From: Pulveribacter suum
GTDB lineage: Bacteria; Pseudomonadota; Gammaproteobacteria; Burkholderiales; Burkholderiaceae_C
Direction of reading: 5' to 3'
DNA length: 64,000 nt
Assembly: GCF_003013695.1 (NCBI RefSeq)
Contig: NZ_CP027792.1
Span: 372,001-436,000 of the forward strand
Shown here: in pieces, positions 55,466 through 63,901 of the stretch
Layout: each line of letters starts with the position of its first letter
Position numbering within the stretch: position 1 is the first letter of the stretch
Made by a program: the position numbers and the translations under genes
Notes under the pieces: model-generated
What the model was told of the DNA's origin: nothing
The model's input: only the letters and a program-made list of their open reading frames with translations
Database searches by the model: none

Positions 55466-56050
55466 ATGACCCGCCCCGAAGTGCTCCTCCTGCCCGGCTG
55501 GCAGAACTCCACCGAAGGCCACTGGCAGACCGAGTGGGAGCAGGCGTACGGCGACCGGCGCGTGCAGCAGCACGACTGGATGCGCCCGAAGCGCGGCGAC
55601 TGGTCGGCGCGGCTGGAGGAGGTGGTGGCTGACGCACCCGGCCCCGTGGTGCTGGCCGCGCACAGCCTGGGCTGCGTCCTCACGGCCTGGTGGGCGGCGC
55701 ACACGCGCCATGCGCACAAGGTGCGCGGCGCGCTGCTGGTGGCGCCGGGCGATGTGGAGCAGCCCGACCTGGCCGCGCAGATCCCCGGTTGGGCGCCCAT
55801 TGCGCGCCAAAGTCTGCCGTTTCCCGCCGTGCTGGTAGGCAGCCGCAACGATCCCTACTGCAGCTTCGCACGCGCACAGGCGCTGGCGGCGGACTGGGGC
55901 GCGCGCTTCATCGACCTGGGCGAGCGCGGGCACATCAATGCCGAATCTGCCCTGGGCCTGTGGCCGCAGGGGCGGGCGCTGCTGCACGCGCTGGCCGAGG
56001 GCAGCAGCGATGGCCGCGGCAGCGGCACGGGCGTTCGCGCCCCTTTTTGA
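55466..56050 (+). CDS. RBBP9/YdeN-family alpha/beta hydrolase
   Basis: 194 aa, small serine hydrolase. The nucleophile elbow is VVLAAHSLGCVLT, the acid is SRNDPYCSFARA, and the His is ERGHINAESALGLWPQG. N-terminal VLLLPGWQNSTEGHWQTEWE is the oxyanion-hole region. A gene of this family directly upstream of parB is, as far as I recall, usual in Comamonadaceae, so the pair is probably one transcript with a 19-bp gap. The substrate is unknown. Confidence 0.9.
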   Translation: MTRPEVLLLPGWQNSTEGHWQTEWEQAYGDRRVQQHDWMRPKRGDWSARLEEVVADAPGPVVLAAHSLGCVLTAWWAAHTRHAHKVRGALLVAPGDVEQPDLAAQIPGWAPIARQSLPFPAVLVGSRNDPYCSFARAQALAADWGARFIDLGERGHINAESALGLWPQGRALLHALAEGSSDGRGSGTGVRAPF

Positions 56051-56069
56051 CGAAAAGAAAGACACGACG

Positions 56070-57011
56070 ATGGCCACCAAGAAACCCAAGGGCCTGGGCC
56101 GAGGGCTCGAAGCGCTGCTCGGCCCCAAGGTCGTCGAGCCGCCGGCGCAGACCGGTGCTGCCCAAAGCCTGCCTCACGCGCTGGCGCTCGAGCAGCTGGT
56201 GCCCGGCATCTACCAGCCGCGCACGCGCATGGACGAGGGCGCGCTGTACGAGCTGGCCGAGAGCATCCGTGCGCAGGGCATCATGCAGCCCATCCTGGTG
56301 CGCCGCCTGGCTGCAGGCGAGAACGCCGGCCGCTACGAGATCATCGCCGGCGAGCGCCGCTTTCGCGCCGCCAAACTGGCCGGCTTGGCCGAAGTGCCGG
56401 TGCTGGTGCGCGACGTGCCCGACGAGGCCGCCGCCGCCATGGCCCTGATCGAGAACATCCAGCGCGAGGACCTGAACCCGCTGGAAGAGGCTCAGGGCCT
56501 GCAGCGCCTGACGCGCGAGTTCGGCCTGACGCACGAGCAGGCCGCGCAGGCCGTGGGCCGCTCGCGCAGCGCCGCCAGCAACCTGCTGCGCCTGCTCAAC
56601 CTGGCCGACCCGGTGCAGACCATGCTGATGGCGGGCGACCTGGACATGGGCCACGCGCGCGCCCTGCTGGCGCTGGAGCGCGCCCAGCAGATCACGGCCG
56701 CGCACCAGATCGCGGCCAAGAAAATGTCCGTGCGCGAGGCCGAGGGGATGGTGAAAAAGCTCGCCGCGCCCGCCGCCGACGCCGCGGGCGGCGCAGCGCG
56801 CAAGGACAAGGACAAGCCGCGCGACCTGCGCCGGGTGGAGGAAGAGCTGTCCGACCTGCTCACCGCCCAGGTCGAGGTGCGTATCACCCAACGCGCCAAG
56901 CGCGGCGGGCGCACCGAGCAGATGGGCGAACTGGCCATCCAGTTCGGCTCGCTGGAGGCCTTGAATGGCCTGATCGAGCGCCTGCGCGGCAGCGGCGCCG
57001 CGCAGGACTGA
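56070..57011 (+). CDS. parB: ParB, chromosome-partitioning DNA-binding CTPase
   Basis: 313 aa. The N-terminal KKPKGLGRGLEALLG is the ParA-interacting tail. The CTP/ParB-N domain carries YEIIAGERRFRAAKLAGLAE and ENIQREDLNPLEEAQGLQRL. The HTH (GLTHEQAAQAVGRSRSAASN) reads parS, and a C-terminal dimerisation segment follows (VEVRITQRAKRGGRTEQMGE). It binds the parS sites at 47669, 49408 and 50320 and spreads on flanking DNA. Confidence 0.96.
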   Translation: MATKKPKGLGRGLEALLGPKVVEPPAQTGAAQSLPHALALEQLVPGIYQPRTRMDEGALYELAESIRAQGIMQPILVRRLAAGENAGRYEIIAGERRFRAAKLAGLAEVPVLVRDVPDEAAAAMALIENIQREDLNPLEEAQGLQRLTREFGLTHEQAAQAVGRSRSAASNLLRLLNLADPVQTMLMAGDLDMGHARALLALERAQQITAAHQIAAKKMSVREAEGMVKKLAAPAADAAGGAARKDKDKPRDLRRVEEELSDLLTAQVEVRITQRAKRGGRTEQMGELAIQFGSLEALNGLIERLRGSGAAQD

Positions 57012-57070
57012 CGCCGGCAGCGCACGCCGCCCAGCCCATCCGCCCCAACTCGCGTCCCCCTCGCGCCCCC

Positions 57071-57880
57071 ATGCCCCGCTTGCGCCTGCGCTGGCCCCTG
57101 CCCGCCGTGCTGGCTTGGGCCGCGGCGTGGCTGGTGCATGCCGCCGCCCGCCCGCTGCTGGGGCCGCTGTCGGCTCTGCTGCTGGCCAGCGCCGTGGGCG
57201 CCGCGGCCAGCCTGTGGGGCGACGCCTGGTGGCGCCGTGCGCTGATCGCGCTGGGCTTTCCGCTGTCGCTGCTGCTGTCGGGCACGGCCGCGCTGCCGGC
57301 CTGGGCCTGGCTGCTGCCGCTGGGCCTGCTCTTGCTGCTGTACCCGGTGCATGCCTGGCGCGACGCGCCGGTCTTCCCCACGCCGCGCGGCGCCCTGGCC
57401 GGCCTGGCGCAGGCCGCGCCGCTGCCCGCCGGCGCGCGCGTGCTGGATGCGGGCTGCGGCCTGGGCGACGGCCTGCTGGCGCTGCGCCAGGCCTATCCGG
57501 GCGCGCAGCTGGAGGGCATCGAGTGGAGCTGGCCGCTGGCCCTGGCCTGCCGGCTGCGCTGCCGCTTCGCGCGGGTGCGCCGGGGCGACCTCTGGGCGGC
57601 GGACTGGAGCGGCTGCCAGCTGGTGTATCTTTTTCAGCGGCCCGAAAGCATGGCGCGCGCGGCCGCCAAGGCACAGGCAGAGATGGCGTCCGGCGCCTGG
57701 CTGGTCAGCCTGGACTTTCCCATCGCGGGCGTGCAGCCCCACGCGCAGCTGCCCGGCGCGGCGCCGCGCAGGCAGCCGGTGTGGCTGTACCGGCTGCCGC
57801 TGCGCCAGCGGGTGGCCGCGCAAGCAACGCCACAGGAAACAAACTGCAAGAAAGAGTTGCGTTCGCACGGTCGCTGCTAG
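57071..57880 (+). CDS. Class I SAM-dependent methyltransferase with N-terminal membrane segments
   Basis: 269 aa. The first 95 residues hold three or four hydrophobic helices (AVLAWAAAWLVHAAARPLLG, ALIALGFPLSLLLSGTAALP, WAWLLPLGLLLLLYPVHAWR). The methyltransferase domain follows: motif I ARVLDAGCGLGDGLLALRQA, then LEGIEWSWPLALACRLRC and WSGCQLVYLFQRPESM. It is therefore membrane-anchored with a cytoplasmic catalytic domain. The substrate is unknown. It begins 59 bp after parB and may be co-transcribed. Confidence 0.8.
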   Translation: MPRLRLRWPLPAVLAWAAAWLVHAAARPLLGPLSALLLASAVGAAASLWGDAWWRRALIALGFPLSLLLSGTAALPAWAWLLPLGLLLLLYPVHAWRDAPVFPTPRGALAGLAQAAPLPAGARVLDAGCGLGDGLLALRQAYPGAQLEGIEWSWPLALACRLRCRFARVRRGDLWAADWSGCQLVYLFQRPESMARAAAKAQAEMASGAWLVSLDFPIAGVQPHAQLPGAAPRRQPVWLYRLPLRQRVAAQATPQETNCKKELRSHGRC

Positions 57881-57993
57881 GATTTCGCGCCGCCGGCTGC
57901 GGCGCTGGGGCAGCGCAACTGCAACCCCATCGCCGCGCTGCCCGCGTCCATCCATTTCACCGACGATACAGAGAAAGAGAGAGGTAAGGAGCC

Positions 57994-59034
57994 ATGACCC
58001 GTACAACCCTGACGCTGCTGGCCGCTGCCTGCGCAGCGCTCGCGCTCACCGGCTGCGAGACCACCAACATGAAGATGGGCAGCGCCGAGTCCAAGACCGT
58101 GGCCACCGGCGCGGCCGCTGGCGGCAGCGCCGCGGGCGAAAGCGGCCAGCTCGAGCGCTGCCAGTCGCCCCTGGGCACCATCTCGCTGGTGGAAAACCAG
58201 GACGCCGGCTGGTACACCATCCTGCGCAACGAGTACAAGCTGCCGCCGACCTCCAATCTGCTGCGCCTGCTGATCCAGCAGTCCAACTGCTTCGTCGTGG
58301 TCGAGCGCGGCGCGGCCGGCATGCGCGCCATGGACCGCGAGCGCCAGCTCATGGGTTCGGGCGAGATGCGCGGCGGCAGCAACTTCGGCAAGGGCCAGAT
58401 GGTCGCCTCCGACTACGGCCTGTCGCCGGAGATCGTGTTCTCCAACGACGACGCGGGCGGCATGGGCGCCGCCCTGGGCGGGCTGATCGGCGGCGGCCGC
58501 GGCCGTGCGCTGGCGGCCATTGGCGGCAGCATGAAGACGCGCGAGGCCAGCGCCATGCTGACGCTGGTGGACCACCGCTCGGGCGTGCAGGTGGCGGCCT
58601 CCGAGGGCAGCGCCTCCAAGACCGACTTTGCCGGCTTCGGCGGCCTGTTTGGCGGCGCCGGCGCCGGCGGCCTGGGCGGCTACCAGAACACGGCGCAGGG
58701 CAAGGTGCTCACCGCCGCGTTCATGGACGCGTACAACCAGATGGTCGTGGCCCTGCGCAGCTACCGCGCGCAAAGCGTGCAGGGCCAGGGCCTGGGCGGC
58801 GGCGGCCGCCTGGGGGTGGATGGCGGCGCGGCTCCGACGCAAACCAAGGCGGGCGCAGCCATGTCCGTGCGCGAGGCGCAGGAGCGTCTGAATGCGCTGG
58901 GCTACAACGTCGGCACGCCCGACGGCTCCGCAGGCCCGAAGACGGCCAAGGCGCTGCGCGAATTCCAGCAGGCCCAGGGCCTGCCCGCCACCGGCCGCCT
59001 GGACACCGCCACGGCGGGCGCGCTCTCGCGCTGA
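57994..59034 (+). CDS. CsgG-like lipoprotein with C-terminal peptidoglycan-binding domain
   Basis: 346 aa. A lipoprotein signal (LLAAACAALALTGCETTN, lipobox LTGC) leads into a CsgG/curli-assembly-like domain (LRLLIQQSNCFVVVERGAAG, SDYGLSPEIVFSNDDAGG, with low-complexity Gly stretches). About residues 288-345 form a PG_binding_1 module (SVREAQERLNALGYNVGTPD, KTAKALREFQQAQGLPATGR). It is probably anchored in the outer membrane and bound to peptidoglycan. No curli genes are nearby, so secretion of curli is unlikely. GAGAGGTAAGGAG precedes the ATG. Confidence 0.82.
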   Translation: MTRTTLTLLAAACAALALTGCETTNMKMGSAESKTVATGAAAGGSAAGESGQLERCQSPLGTISLVENQDAGWYTILRNEYKLPPTSNLLRLLIQQSNCFVVVERGAAGMRAMDRERQLMGSGEMRGGSNFGKGQMVASDYGLSPEIVFSNDDAGGMGAALGGLIGGGRGRALAAIGGSMKTREASAMLTLVDHRSGVQVAASEGSASKTDFAGFGGLFGGAGAGGLGGYQNTAQGKVLTAAFMDAYNQMVVALRSYRAQSVQGQGLGGGGRLGVDGGAAPTQTKAGAAMSVREAQERLNALGYNVGTPDGSAGPKTAKALREFQQAQGLPATGRLDTATAGALSR

Positions 59035-59054
59035 TCCCGCAGCGCCTCTGAAAG

Positions 59055-59095
59055 AAACGCCAGCGCGGCTCACGGCCGCGCTGGCGTTTTGTTTT
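59055..59095 (+). terminator. Rho-independent terminator after the CsgG-like gene
   Basis: AAACGCCAGCGCGG (59055-59068) pairs perfectly over 14 bp with CCGCGCTGGCGTTT (59076-59089), followed by TGTTTT. Confidence 0.92.
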
Positions 59096-59096
59096 C

Positions 59097-59148
59097 TGCT
59101 ATTGAATTAGTAGCTGTCTACGCTTGACTGGCAAGTGTTTGGAGGGCT
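59097..59148 (+). repeat. Intergenic hairpin repeat, copy 15
   Basis: TAGTAGCTGTCTACGCTTGAC, then GCAAGTGTTTGGAGGGC, diverged, directly after the terminator. Confidence 0.75.
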
Positions 59149-59196
59149 TTTGGCATGCAGCCGGCGCGCACCGGCGGCCGTGCCTAAGATGGCGCC

Positions 59197-60483
59197 ATGC
59201 AACCCTCCTCCCCCGCGGGCGCCCCGGCAGCCGCCCCGTCTCCGTCCACCTCCTCGCTGCGCGAGGACGCGCGCACCATCGGCCTGATCGGGCTGGCCCA
59301 TGGCTCCTCGCACTTCTTTCACATGCTGCTGCCGCCGCTGTTTCCGTTCCTGATCGCGGAGTTCGGCTTTTCCTACTCCGAGCTGGGGCTGCTGCTGTCG
59401 GTGTTCTTCGTGGTCTCGGGCGTGGGGCAGGCGCTGGCGGGCTTTCTCGTGGACCGGGTGGGTGCGCGGCCGGTGCTGTTCTTCGCGCTGGCGTGCTTTG
59501 CCACCGCCGGCCTGACGGCCGCCAGCGCCAGCGGCTACGCCGGCCTGGTGGCGGCGGCGGTGCTGGCCGGGCTGGGCAACGCGCCCTTCCACCCGGTGGA
59601 CTTCACCATCTTGAACAAGCGCGTGTCGGCCCAGCGCCTGGGCCACGGCTTTTCGGTGCACGGCATCTCGGGCAACCTGGGCTGGGCCGCGGCGCCTATT
59701 TTCATGGCCGGCATCGCCACGGCCGCGGGTTCCTGGCGCGTGGCCTGCGCCAGCGGGGCGGTGCTGGCGCTGGTGGTGCTGGCCATCATGGTCATCCACC
59801 GCGATGCGCTGGACGACCGCCACGGCGCGCGCGGCGTGCAGCCGGCCGCTGCCGGCGCGGCGGACGCGGTGCCCGAGCACCCGCTGGCCTTCCTGCGGCT
59901 ACCGGCCGTGTGGCTGTGCTTTTCGTTCTTCTTCTGGAGCACCTGCTCGCTCAGCGCCATCCAGAGCTTTGCCGGCCCGGCGCTGCAACAGCTCTACGGC
60001 ATCCCGCTGACCACCACGGCACTGGTGGTCACCGGCTACATGCTGTGCGGCGCCGCCGGCATGGTGCTGGGCGGCTTTCTGGTGGGGCGCGTGCAGCGGC
60101 TGGAAAAGACCATCAGCGTCTGCCTGCTGGCCTCGGCGGCGCTGCTGGTGCTGGTGGGCTCAGGGCTGCTGCCGGGCATGGTGGCGCTGGGGGTGGCGGC
60201 GCTGGCCGGTGCGGGCATCGGCATTGCCGGGCCCTCGCGCGACATGCTGATCAAGCGCGCCGCCCCGCCGGGCGCCACGGGCCGGGTGTACGGCACGGTG
60301 TATTCGGGGCTGGACTTAGGCTTCAGCCTGGCCGCGCCGGTGTTCGGCGCCTTGCTGGACGCCGGCATGAACGCCGCCATCTTCTACGGCTCGGCCACGG
60401 CGCTGGCGCTGAGCGTGGTGTCCGCCGGCTTCGTCGGCGTGGGCGTGGCGGCGCGCCGGCGCGCCGTGCCGGCCGCGGCCTAG
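59197..60483 (+). CDS. MFS transporter
   Basis: 428 aa with 12 hydrophobic segments. The inter-helix motif A is seen as GFLVDRVGARPVLFFALACF between helices 2 and 3. Also present are GNAPFHPVDFTILNKRVSAQ with GHGFSVHGISGNLGWAAAPI, which resemble the FSR/YNFM-like branch of small-molecule efflux carriers, and a long central loop at about residues 205-230. The N-terminal 25 residues are Pro/Ser-rich. The substrate is not assignable. Confidence 0.88.
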   Translation: MQPSSPAGAPAAAPSPSTSSLREDARTIGLIGLAHGSSHFFHMLLPPLFPFLIAEFGFSYSELGLLLSVFFVVSGVGQALAGFLVDRVGARPVLFFALACFATAGLTAASASGYAGLVAAAVLAGLGNAPFHPVDFTILNKRVSAQRLGHGFSVHGISGNLGWAAAPIFMAGIATAAGSWRVACASGAVLALVVLAIMVIHRDALDDRHGARGVQPAAAGAADAVPEHPLAFLRLPAVWLCFSFFFWSTCSLSAIQSFAGPALQQLYGIPLTTTALVVTGYMLCGAAGMVLGGFLVGRVQRLEKTISVCLLASAALLVLVGSGLLPGMVALGVAALAGAGIGIAGPSRDMLIKRAAPPGATGRVYGTVYSGLDLGFSLAAPVFGALLDAGMNAAIFYGSATALALSVVSAGFVGVGVAARRRAVPAAA

Positions 60484-60499
60484 CGTGCGAGCAGGCCGG

Positions 60500-60913
60500 C
60501 TACGGCGCGGCCAGCAACCCATACAGGTGTACCAGCCCGATGAGCAGGCACAGGCCCGAGGAGATCCACCAGAAGGTGGCCGAATTGCCCGGGAAGAGGG
60601 GCTTGAGCAGGGCAAACGCCAGCCCTCGCGCCAGGTACAGGACAGTGATGAGCACCAACGCCGGCCGGGTGAACGGCCAAGGCCCGACCACGCCCGCGCC
60701 CGACACGGCATAGCCCGCCCAGGCCGACAGCATGGCCGCCACGGCCAGGGTGACCAGGGCCGGCTGCAGCCTGCCGGCCTGGGCGGCGCGCGCCATCCGC
60801 TCGCCCGCGCCCATGACGCGATATGCAGGCGCGCCGATGGCGATGCACGCCAGGTGTGCGATGGCGGCCGTGGCGCTGAACAGTGCGCCGAGGGCGAGGG
60901 CAGGGGCGTGCAT
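60500..60913 (-). CDS. Four-helix integral membrane protein of unknown function
   Basis: 137 aa with four hydrophobic segments (ALGALFSATAAIAHLACIAI, LQPALVTLAVAAMLSAWAGY, ALVLITVLYLARGLAFALLK, WWISSGLCLLIGLVHLYGLL). A conserved-looking WPFTRPALVLITVLYLARG lies in the third helix. The gene is convergent with the MFS gene, 16 bp apart. It resembles uncharacterised small membrane proteins in related genomes. Confidence 0.75.
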   Translation of the reverse strand: MHAPALALGALFSATAAIAHLACIAIGAPAYRVMGAGERMARAAQAGRLQPALVTLAVAAMLSAWAGYAVSGAGVVGPWPFTRPALVLITVLYLARGLAFALLKPLFPGNSATFWWISSGLCLLIGLVHLYGLLAAP

Positions 60914-60983
60914 GGTGGTGGCCGGGTCGGGGCGAGCCGTTGGGCGGGCCTTTTTGAGCGCCTTTGGGGGTCAGGGCTGAATG

Positions 60984-61032
60984 GGCCCCTGGCCCTTGCT
61001 GGCAAAGCGCTGGCAGCTATCCGATCAATAGC
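60984..61032 (-). repeat. Intergenic hairpin repeat, copy 16
   Basis: CTGGCCCTTGCTGGCAAAGC, then GCTGGCAGCTATCCGATCAA. It lies between the convergently placed oxidase stop and the membrane-protein start. Confidence 0.75.
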
Positions 61033-61044
61033 AGGCTGGCGTTT

Positions 61045-62460
61045 TCACAGCGTGAAGATCTTGCCCGGGTTCAGGATGTTGTGGGGGTCCAGCGCCCGCT
61101 TGATGGCGCGCATCATCTCCACCGCGCCCGCGCCGGCCTCGTCCACCAGAAAGCCCATCTTGTGGATGCCCACGCCGTGCTCGCCGGTGCAGGTGCCCTG
61201 CATGTCCAGGGCGCGGGCGACGAGCTGGCGGTTCAACCGCTCGGCCGTTTCGCGCTCTTCCGGCCGGTTCGGGTCCAGCAGGTAGCCGAAGTGGAAGTTG
61301 CCGTCGCCCACGTGGCCGACGAGAAAGTACGGGATGCCGCTGGCGTCGGCCTCGGCGACCGAATCCAGCAGGCAGTCGGCCAGGCGGCTGATGGGCACGC
61401 AGGTGTCGGTGCTGATGGCCTTGCAGCCCGGGCGGCTCTGCACGGCGGCGAAGTAGGCGTTGTGCCGCGCCGCCCACAGCCGCGTGCGCTCCTCGGGCGT
61501 GGTGGCCCACTCGAATGCGTTGCCGCCCCAGTCCTGGGCGATCTGCTGCACGGTCTCGGCCTGCTCCTGCACGCCGGCGGGCGAGCCGTGGAACTCCATC
61601 AGCAGCATGGGTTCCTCGCGCAGGCCCAGCTTGCTGTGGGCGTTGACCACGCGCACGCTGTTGGCGTCGATCAGCTCCACGCGGGCAATCGGCACGCCCA
61701 GCTGGATGGTCTGGATGACGGTGCGCACGGCGGCCTCGATGCTGGGAAACGAGCAGATGGCCGCGCTCACCGCCTCGGGCAGCGGGTAGATGCGCAGGGT
61801 CACTTCAGTGAACACGCCCAGCGTGCCCTCGCTGCCCACCATCAGCCGCGTCAGGTCGTAGCCGGCGCTGCTCTTTCGGGCGCGGGTGCCGGTGCGGATG
61901 GCCTCGCCGCTGGCGGTGACGACCTGCAGCGCCAGCACGTTCTCGCGCATGGTGCCGTAGCGCACGGCGTTGGTGCCGCTGGCGCGCGTGGCGGCCATGC
62001 CGCCGATGCTGGCGTCCGCGCCCGGGTCGATGGGAAAGAACAGGCCCGTGTGCTTGATGGCTTCGTTGAGCTGCTTGCGCGTGATGCCCGGCTGCACCGT
62101 GACCGTGAGGTCGTCGGCGTCGATGGCCAGCACCTGGTGCATGCGGCCCACATCCAGGCTGATGCCGCCTTGCACGGCCAGCAGGTGGCCCTCCAGCGAC
62201 GAACCGGCGCCATAGGGGATGACCGGCACGCCGTGCTGCGCGGCCAGGCCGATGGCGTCCTGCACGTCCTGCGTGCTCTCGGCAAAGACCACGGCGGCCG
62301 GCGGCGGGGCGCTGATGGAGCCCTCGTCGCGGCCGTGCTGCTCGCGCACCGCCTGCGCGGTGGAGTACTGCGTGCCAAAGCGCGCAGCCAGCGCCTGCAG
62401 CAGGGCAGGCGGCACGTCGCGCGCAGGCTGCAGGTGATGGGCGGAGGTGGGCGCATTCAT
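61045..62460 (-). CDS. FAD-linked oxidase (glycolate oxidase GlcD / D-lactate dehydrogenase type)
   Basis: 471 aa. The FAD_binding_4 (PCMH) domain covers about 50-230: VPVIPYGAGSSLEGHLLAVQ, LTVTVQPGITRKQLNEAIKH, FPIDPGADASIGGMAATRAS, GYDLTRLMVGSEGTLGVFTE. The C-terminal FAD-oxidase_C domain ends in GTCTGEHGVGIHKMGFLVDE with the metal/substrate His. It oxidises a 2-hydroxy acid such as D-lactate or glycolate. No glcE/glcF partners are adjacent, which favours a single-subunit D-lactate dehydrogenase. Confidence 0.9.
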   Translation of the reverse strand: MNAPTSAHHLQPARDVPPALLQALAARFGTQYSTAQAVREQHGRDEGSISAPPPAAVVFAESTQDVQDAIGLAAQHGVPVIPYGAGSSLEGHLLAVQGGISLDVGRMHQVLAIDADDLTVTVQPGITRKQLNEAIKHTGLFFPIDPGADASIGGMAATRASGTNAVRYGTMRENVLALQVVTASGEAIRTGTRARKSSAGYDLTRLMVGSEGTLGVFTEVTLRIYPLPEAVSAAICSFPSIEAAVRTVIQTIQLGVPIARVELIDANSVRVVNAHSKLGLREEPMLLMEFHGSPAGVQEQAETVQQIAQDWGGNAFEWATTPEERTRLWAARHNAYFAAVQSRPGCKAISTDTCVPISRLADCLLDSVAEADASGIPYFLVGHVGDGNFHFGYLLDPNRPEERETAERLNRQLVARALDMQGTCTGEHGVGIHKMGFLVDEAGAGAVEMMRAIKRALDPHNILNPGKIFTL

Positions 62461-62527
62461 GGCAGGCTCCAGGCAGCAAGGGACAAGCCTTGCATTCTAG
62501 GGTGGGGGTGGGGCCCGGCCGGGGCGC

Positions 62528-62570
62528 AAAAAAGCCCCGCCCGCGCCCTGGAGTACAGCGCAGGCGGGGC
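62528..62570 (-). terminator. Rho-independent terminator of the EF-hand gene
   Basis: GCCCCGCC (62534-62541) pairs with GGCGGGGC (62563-62570). On the minus strand the stem is followed by six T (A6 at 62528-62533 on the plus strand). Confidence 0.82.
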
Positions 62571-62587
62571 GACCCATTCCCCCGGCG

Positions 62588-62944
62588 TCAGGGCTTGTCG
62601 CCGGCCTCGAACTCGGCGCGCGACAGGCTGCCGTTGTGGTCCTTGTCCAGCTGCTTGAAACGGTTGCCGATGGCAGGCAGCTGGGCGGCCTCGGCCGCGC
62701 TCAGCTGGCCGTCGCGGTTGGTGTCGGCGCGCTCGAAGGCGCTGGCCGTGGTGGATGCGGGCGCTGCGGCAGTGCCCGGCCCGAAGGTGGGGGTGGCCGT
62801 GGGCGCGCTGGGACCGATCTGGGCCGAAGGCGCAGGGGCGGGCGGCTGGGCGTGGGCCAGTGCGCCTCCCATGCTCAGCGCTGCAAACAGCATCACGCTG
62901 CGAGCATCGAAGGAGGGGAGGTGGCGTCGCGTCGTTTGAGGCAT
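62588..62944 (-). CDS. Secreted EF-hand calcium-binding protein
   Basis: 118 aa from ATG 62944. A signal peptide (SVMLFAALSMGGALAHAQ) and a Pro/Ala/Thr linker precede two EF-hands: DTNRDGQLSAAE and DKDHNGSLSRAEF, both with the 1-3-5-12 calcium ligands (D, N/D, D/N, E). It is probably periplasmic. Such small EF-hand proteins are frequent in Comamonadaceae and of unknown role. It is closed by an intrinsic terminator. Confidence 0.85.
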   Translation of the reverse strand: MPQTTRRHLPSFDARSVMLFAALSMGGALAHAQPPAPAPSAQIGPSAPTATPTFGPGTAAAPASTTASAFERADTNRDGQLSAAEAAQLPAIGNRFKQLDKDHNGSLSRAEFEAGDKP

Positions 62945-63108
62945 CGATTCGATCTCCGAAGAGCAGGAGTGGAACAAGGCCTCATTGCATCGCAGCATGC
63001 CAGGCCGGGGCCAGCACTTTTGCCCGCTGTTTCCCCTGTCGCCAATGGGCCGGGAACTTGTAACGCACAATGGCCAGCTGCCTCTGACAGGCAGGAAGGA
63101 CAACGCAC

Positions 63109-63693
63109 ATGGGTAACCGACTGACACAGATCGCCACACGCACGGGCGACGACGGCACCACCGGCCTGGGCAACAACACGCGGGTGTCCAAAAACAGCGC
63201 CCGGCCGCACGCCCTGGGCGATGTGGACGAGCTCAACTCGCACATCGGCCTGCTGCTGTGCGAGAGCCTGCCGCAGGACGTGCGCGAGTTGCTGATCGAC
63301 GTGCAGCACCAGCTGTTTAACCTGGGGGGCGAGCTGTCCATCCCGGGCTACGAGCTGCTCAAGGACGACGCGTTGGCCCAACTGGACCAGGCCCTGGCGC
63401 ACTACAACGCCCAGCTGCCGCGGCTTGAGGAGTTCATCCTGCCTGCCGGCACCCGCGCCGCCGCCCAGGCGCACGTGTGCCGCACCGTGGCGCGCCGCGC
63501 CGAGCGCGCCGTGGTGGCGCTGCAGGAGGGCGAGGCTATGCGCGCCACGCCGCGCCAGTACCTGAACCGCCTGTCCGACCTGCTGTTCGTGCTCTCGCGC
63601 ATCCTCAACCGCCACCGCCCCGACGGTTCGGTGGGCGAGGAGGTGTACTGGTCCAGTACCCGCCTGGCGCGCCAGCAGGACGCTACTGAATAG
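63109..63693 (+). CDS. PduO-type ATP:cob(I)alamin adenosyltransferase
   Basis: 194 aa. The ATP-binding N-terminus is ATRTGDDGTTGLGNNTRVSK (TRTGDDGTT loop), followed by ALGDVDELNSHIGLLL. The cobalamin-site helix is HVCRTVARRAERAVVALQEG and the C-terminus LNRLSDLLFVLSRILNRHR. It makes adenosylcobalamin. AGGAAGGAC lies 8-16 nt before the ATG. No cobalamin riboswitch or other B12 gene was seen nearby. The last codons and TAG stop fall within repeat copy 17. Confidence 0.94.
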   Translation: MGNRLTQIATRTGDDGTTGLGNNTRVSKNSARPHALGDVDELNSHIGLLLCESLPQDVRELLIDVQHQLFNLGGELSIPGYELLKDDALAQLDQALAHYNAQLPRLEEFILPAGTRAAAQAHVCRTVARRAERAVVALQEGEAMRATPRQYLNRLSDLLFVLSRILNRHRPDGSVGEEVYWSSTRLARQQDATE

Positions 63694-63730
63694 ATAGCTG
63701 CCAGCGCTTGCCCCACAAGCGCCAAAGCCC
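63681..63730 (+). repeat. Intergenic hairpin repeat, copy 17 (overlaps adenosyltransferase stop)
   Basis: GATAGCTGCCAGCGCTTGCC, then ACAAGCGCCAAAGCCC. The left edge encodes the last residues and stop of the adenosyltransferase. Confidence 0.8.
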
Positions 63731-63901
63731 AAAAACACCTAAAAGCCAGCACCGGCGCCCCAGGTCCCCCCGGGTGCCTGCGCAGCAGCCCGCCACCCCG
63801 CCAGCAGGCGCCGCGGGTCCGGCTTCGCCGGCCCGGTGGCGTCGTCCCCTTCCCAGCGCGCTTTCAGCGCGCGCCAGAGAAGGAGGAAGCGCTGCAGGCG
63901 C

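Noticed and set aside
62945..63108. Cobalamin riboswitch upstream of the PduO-type adenosyltransferase
   Set aside because: No B12-box-like conserved segment. The gap is only 164 bp and shows no characteristic core.
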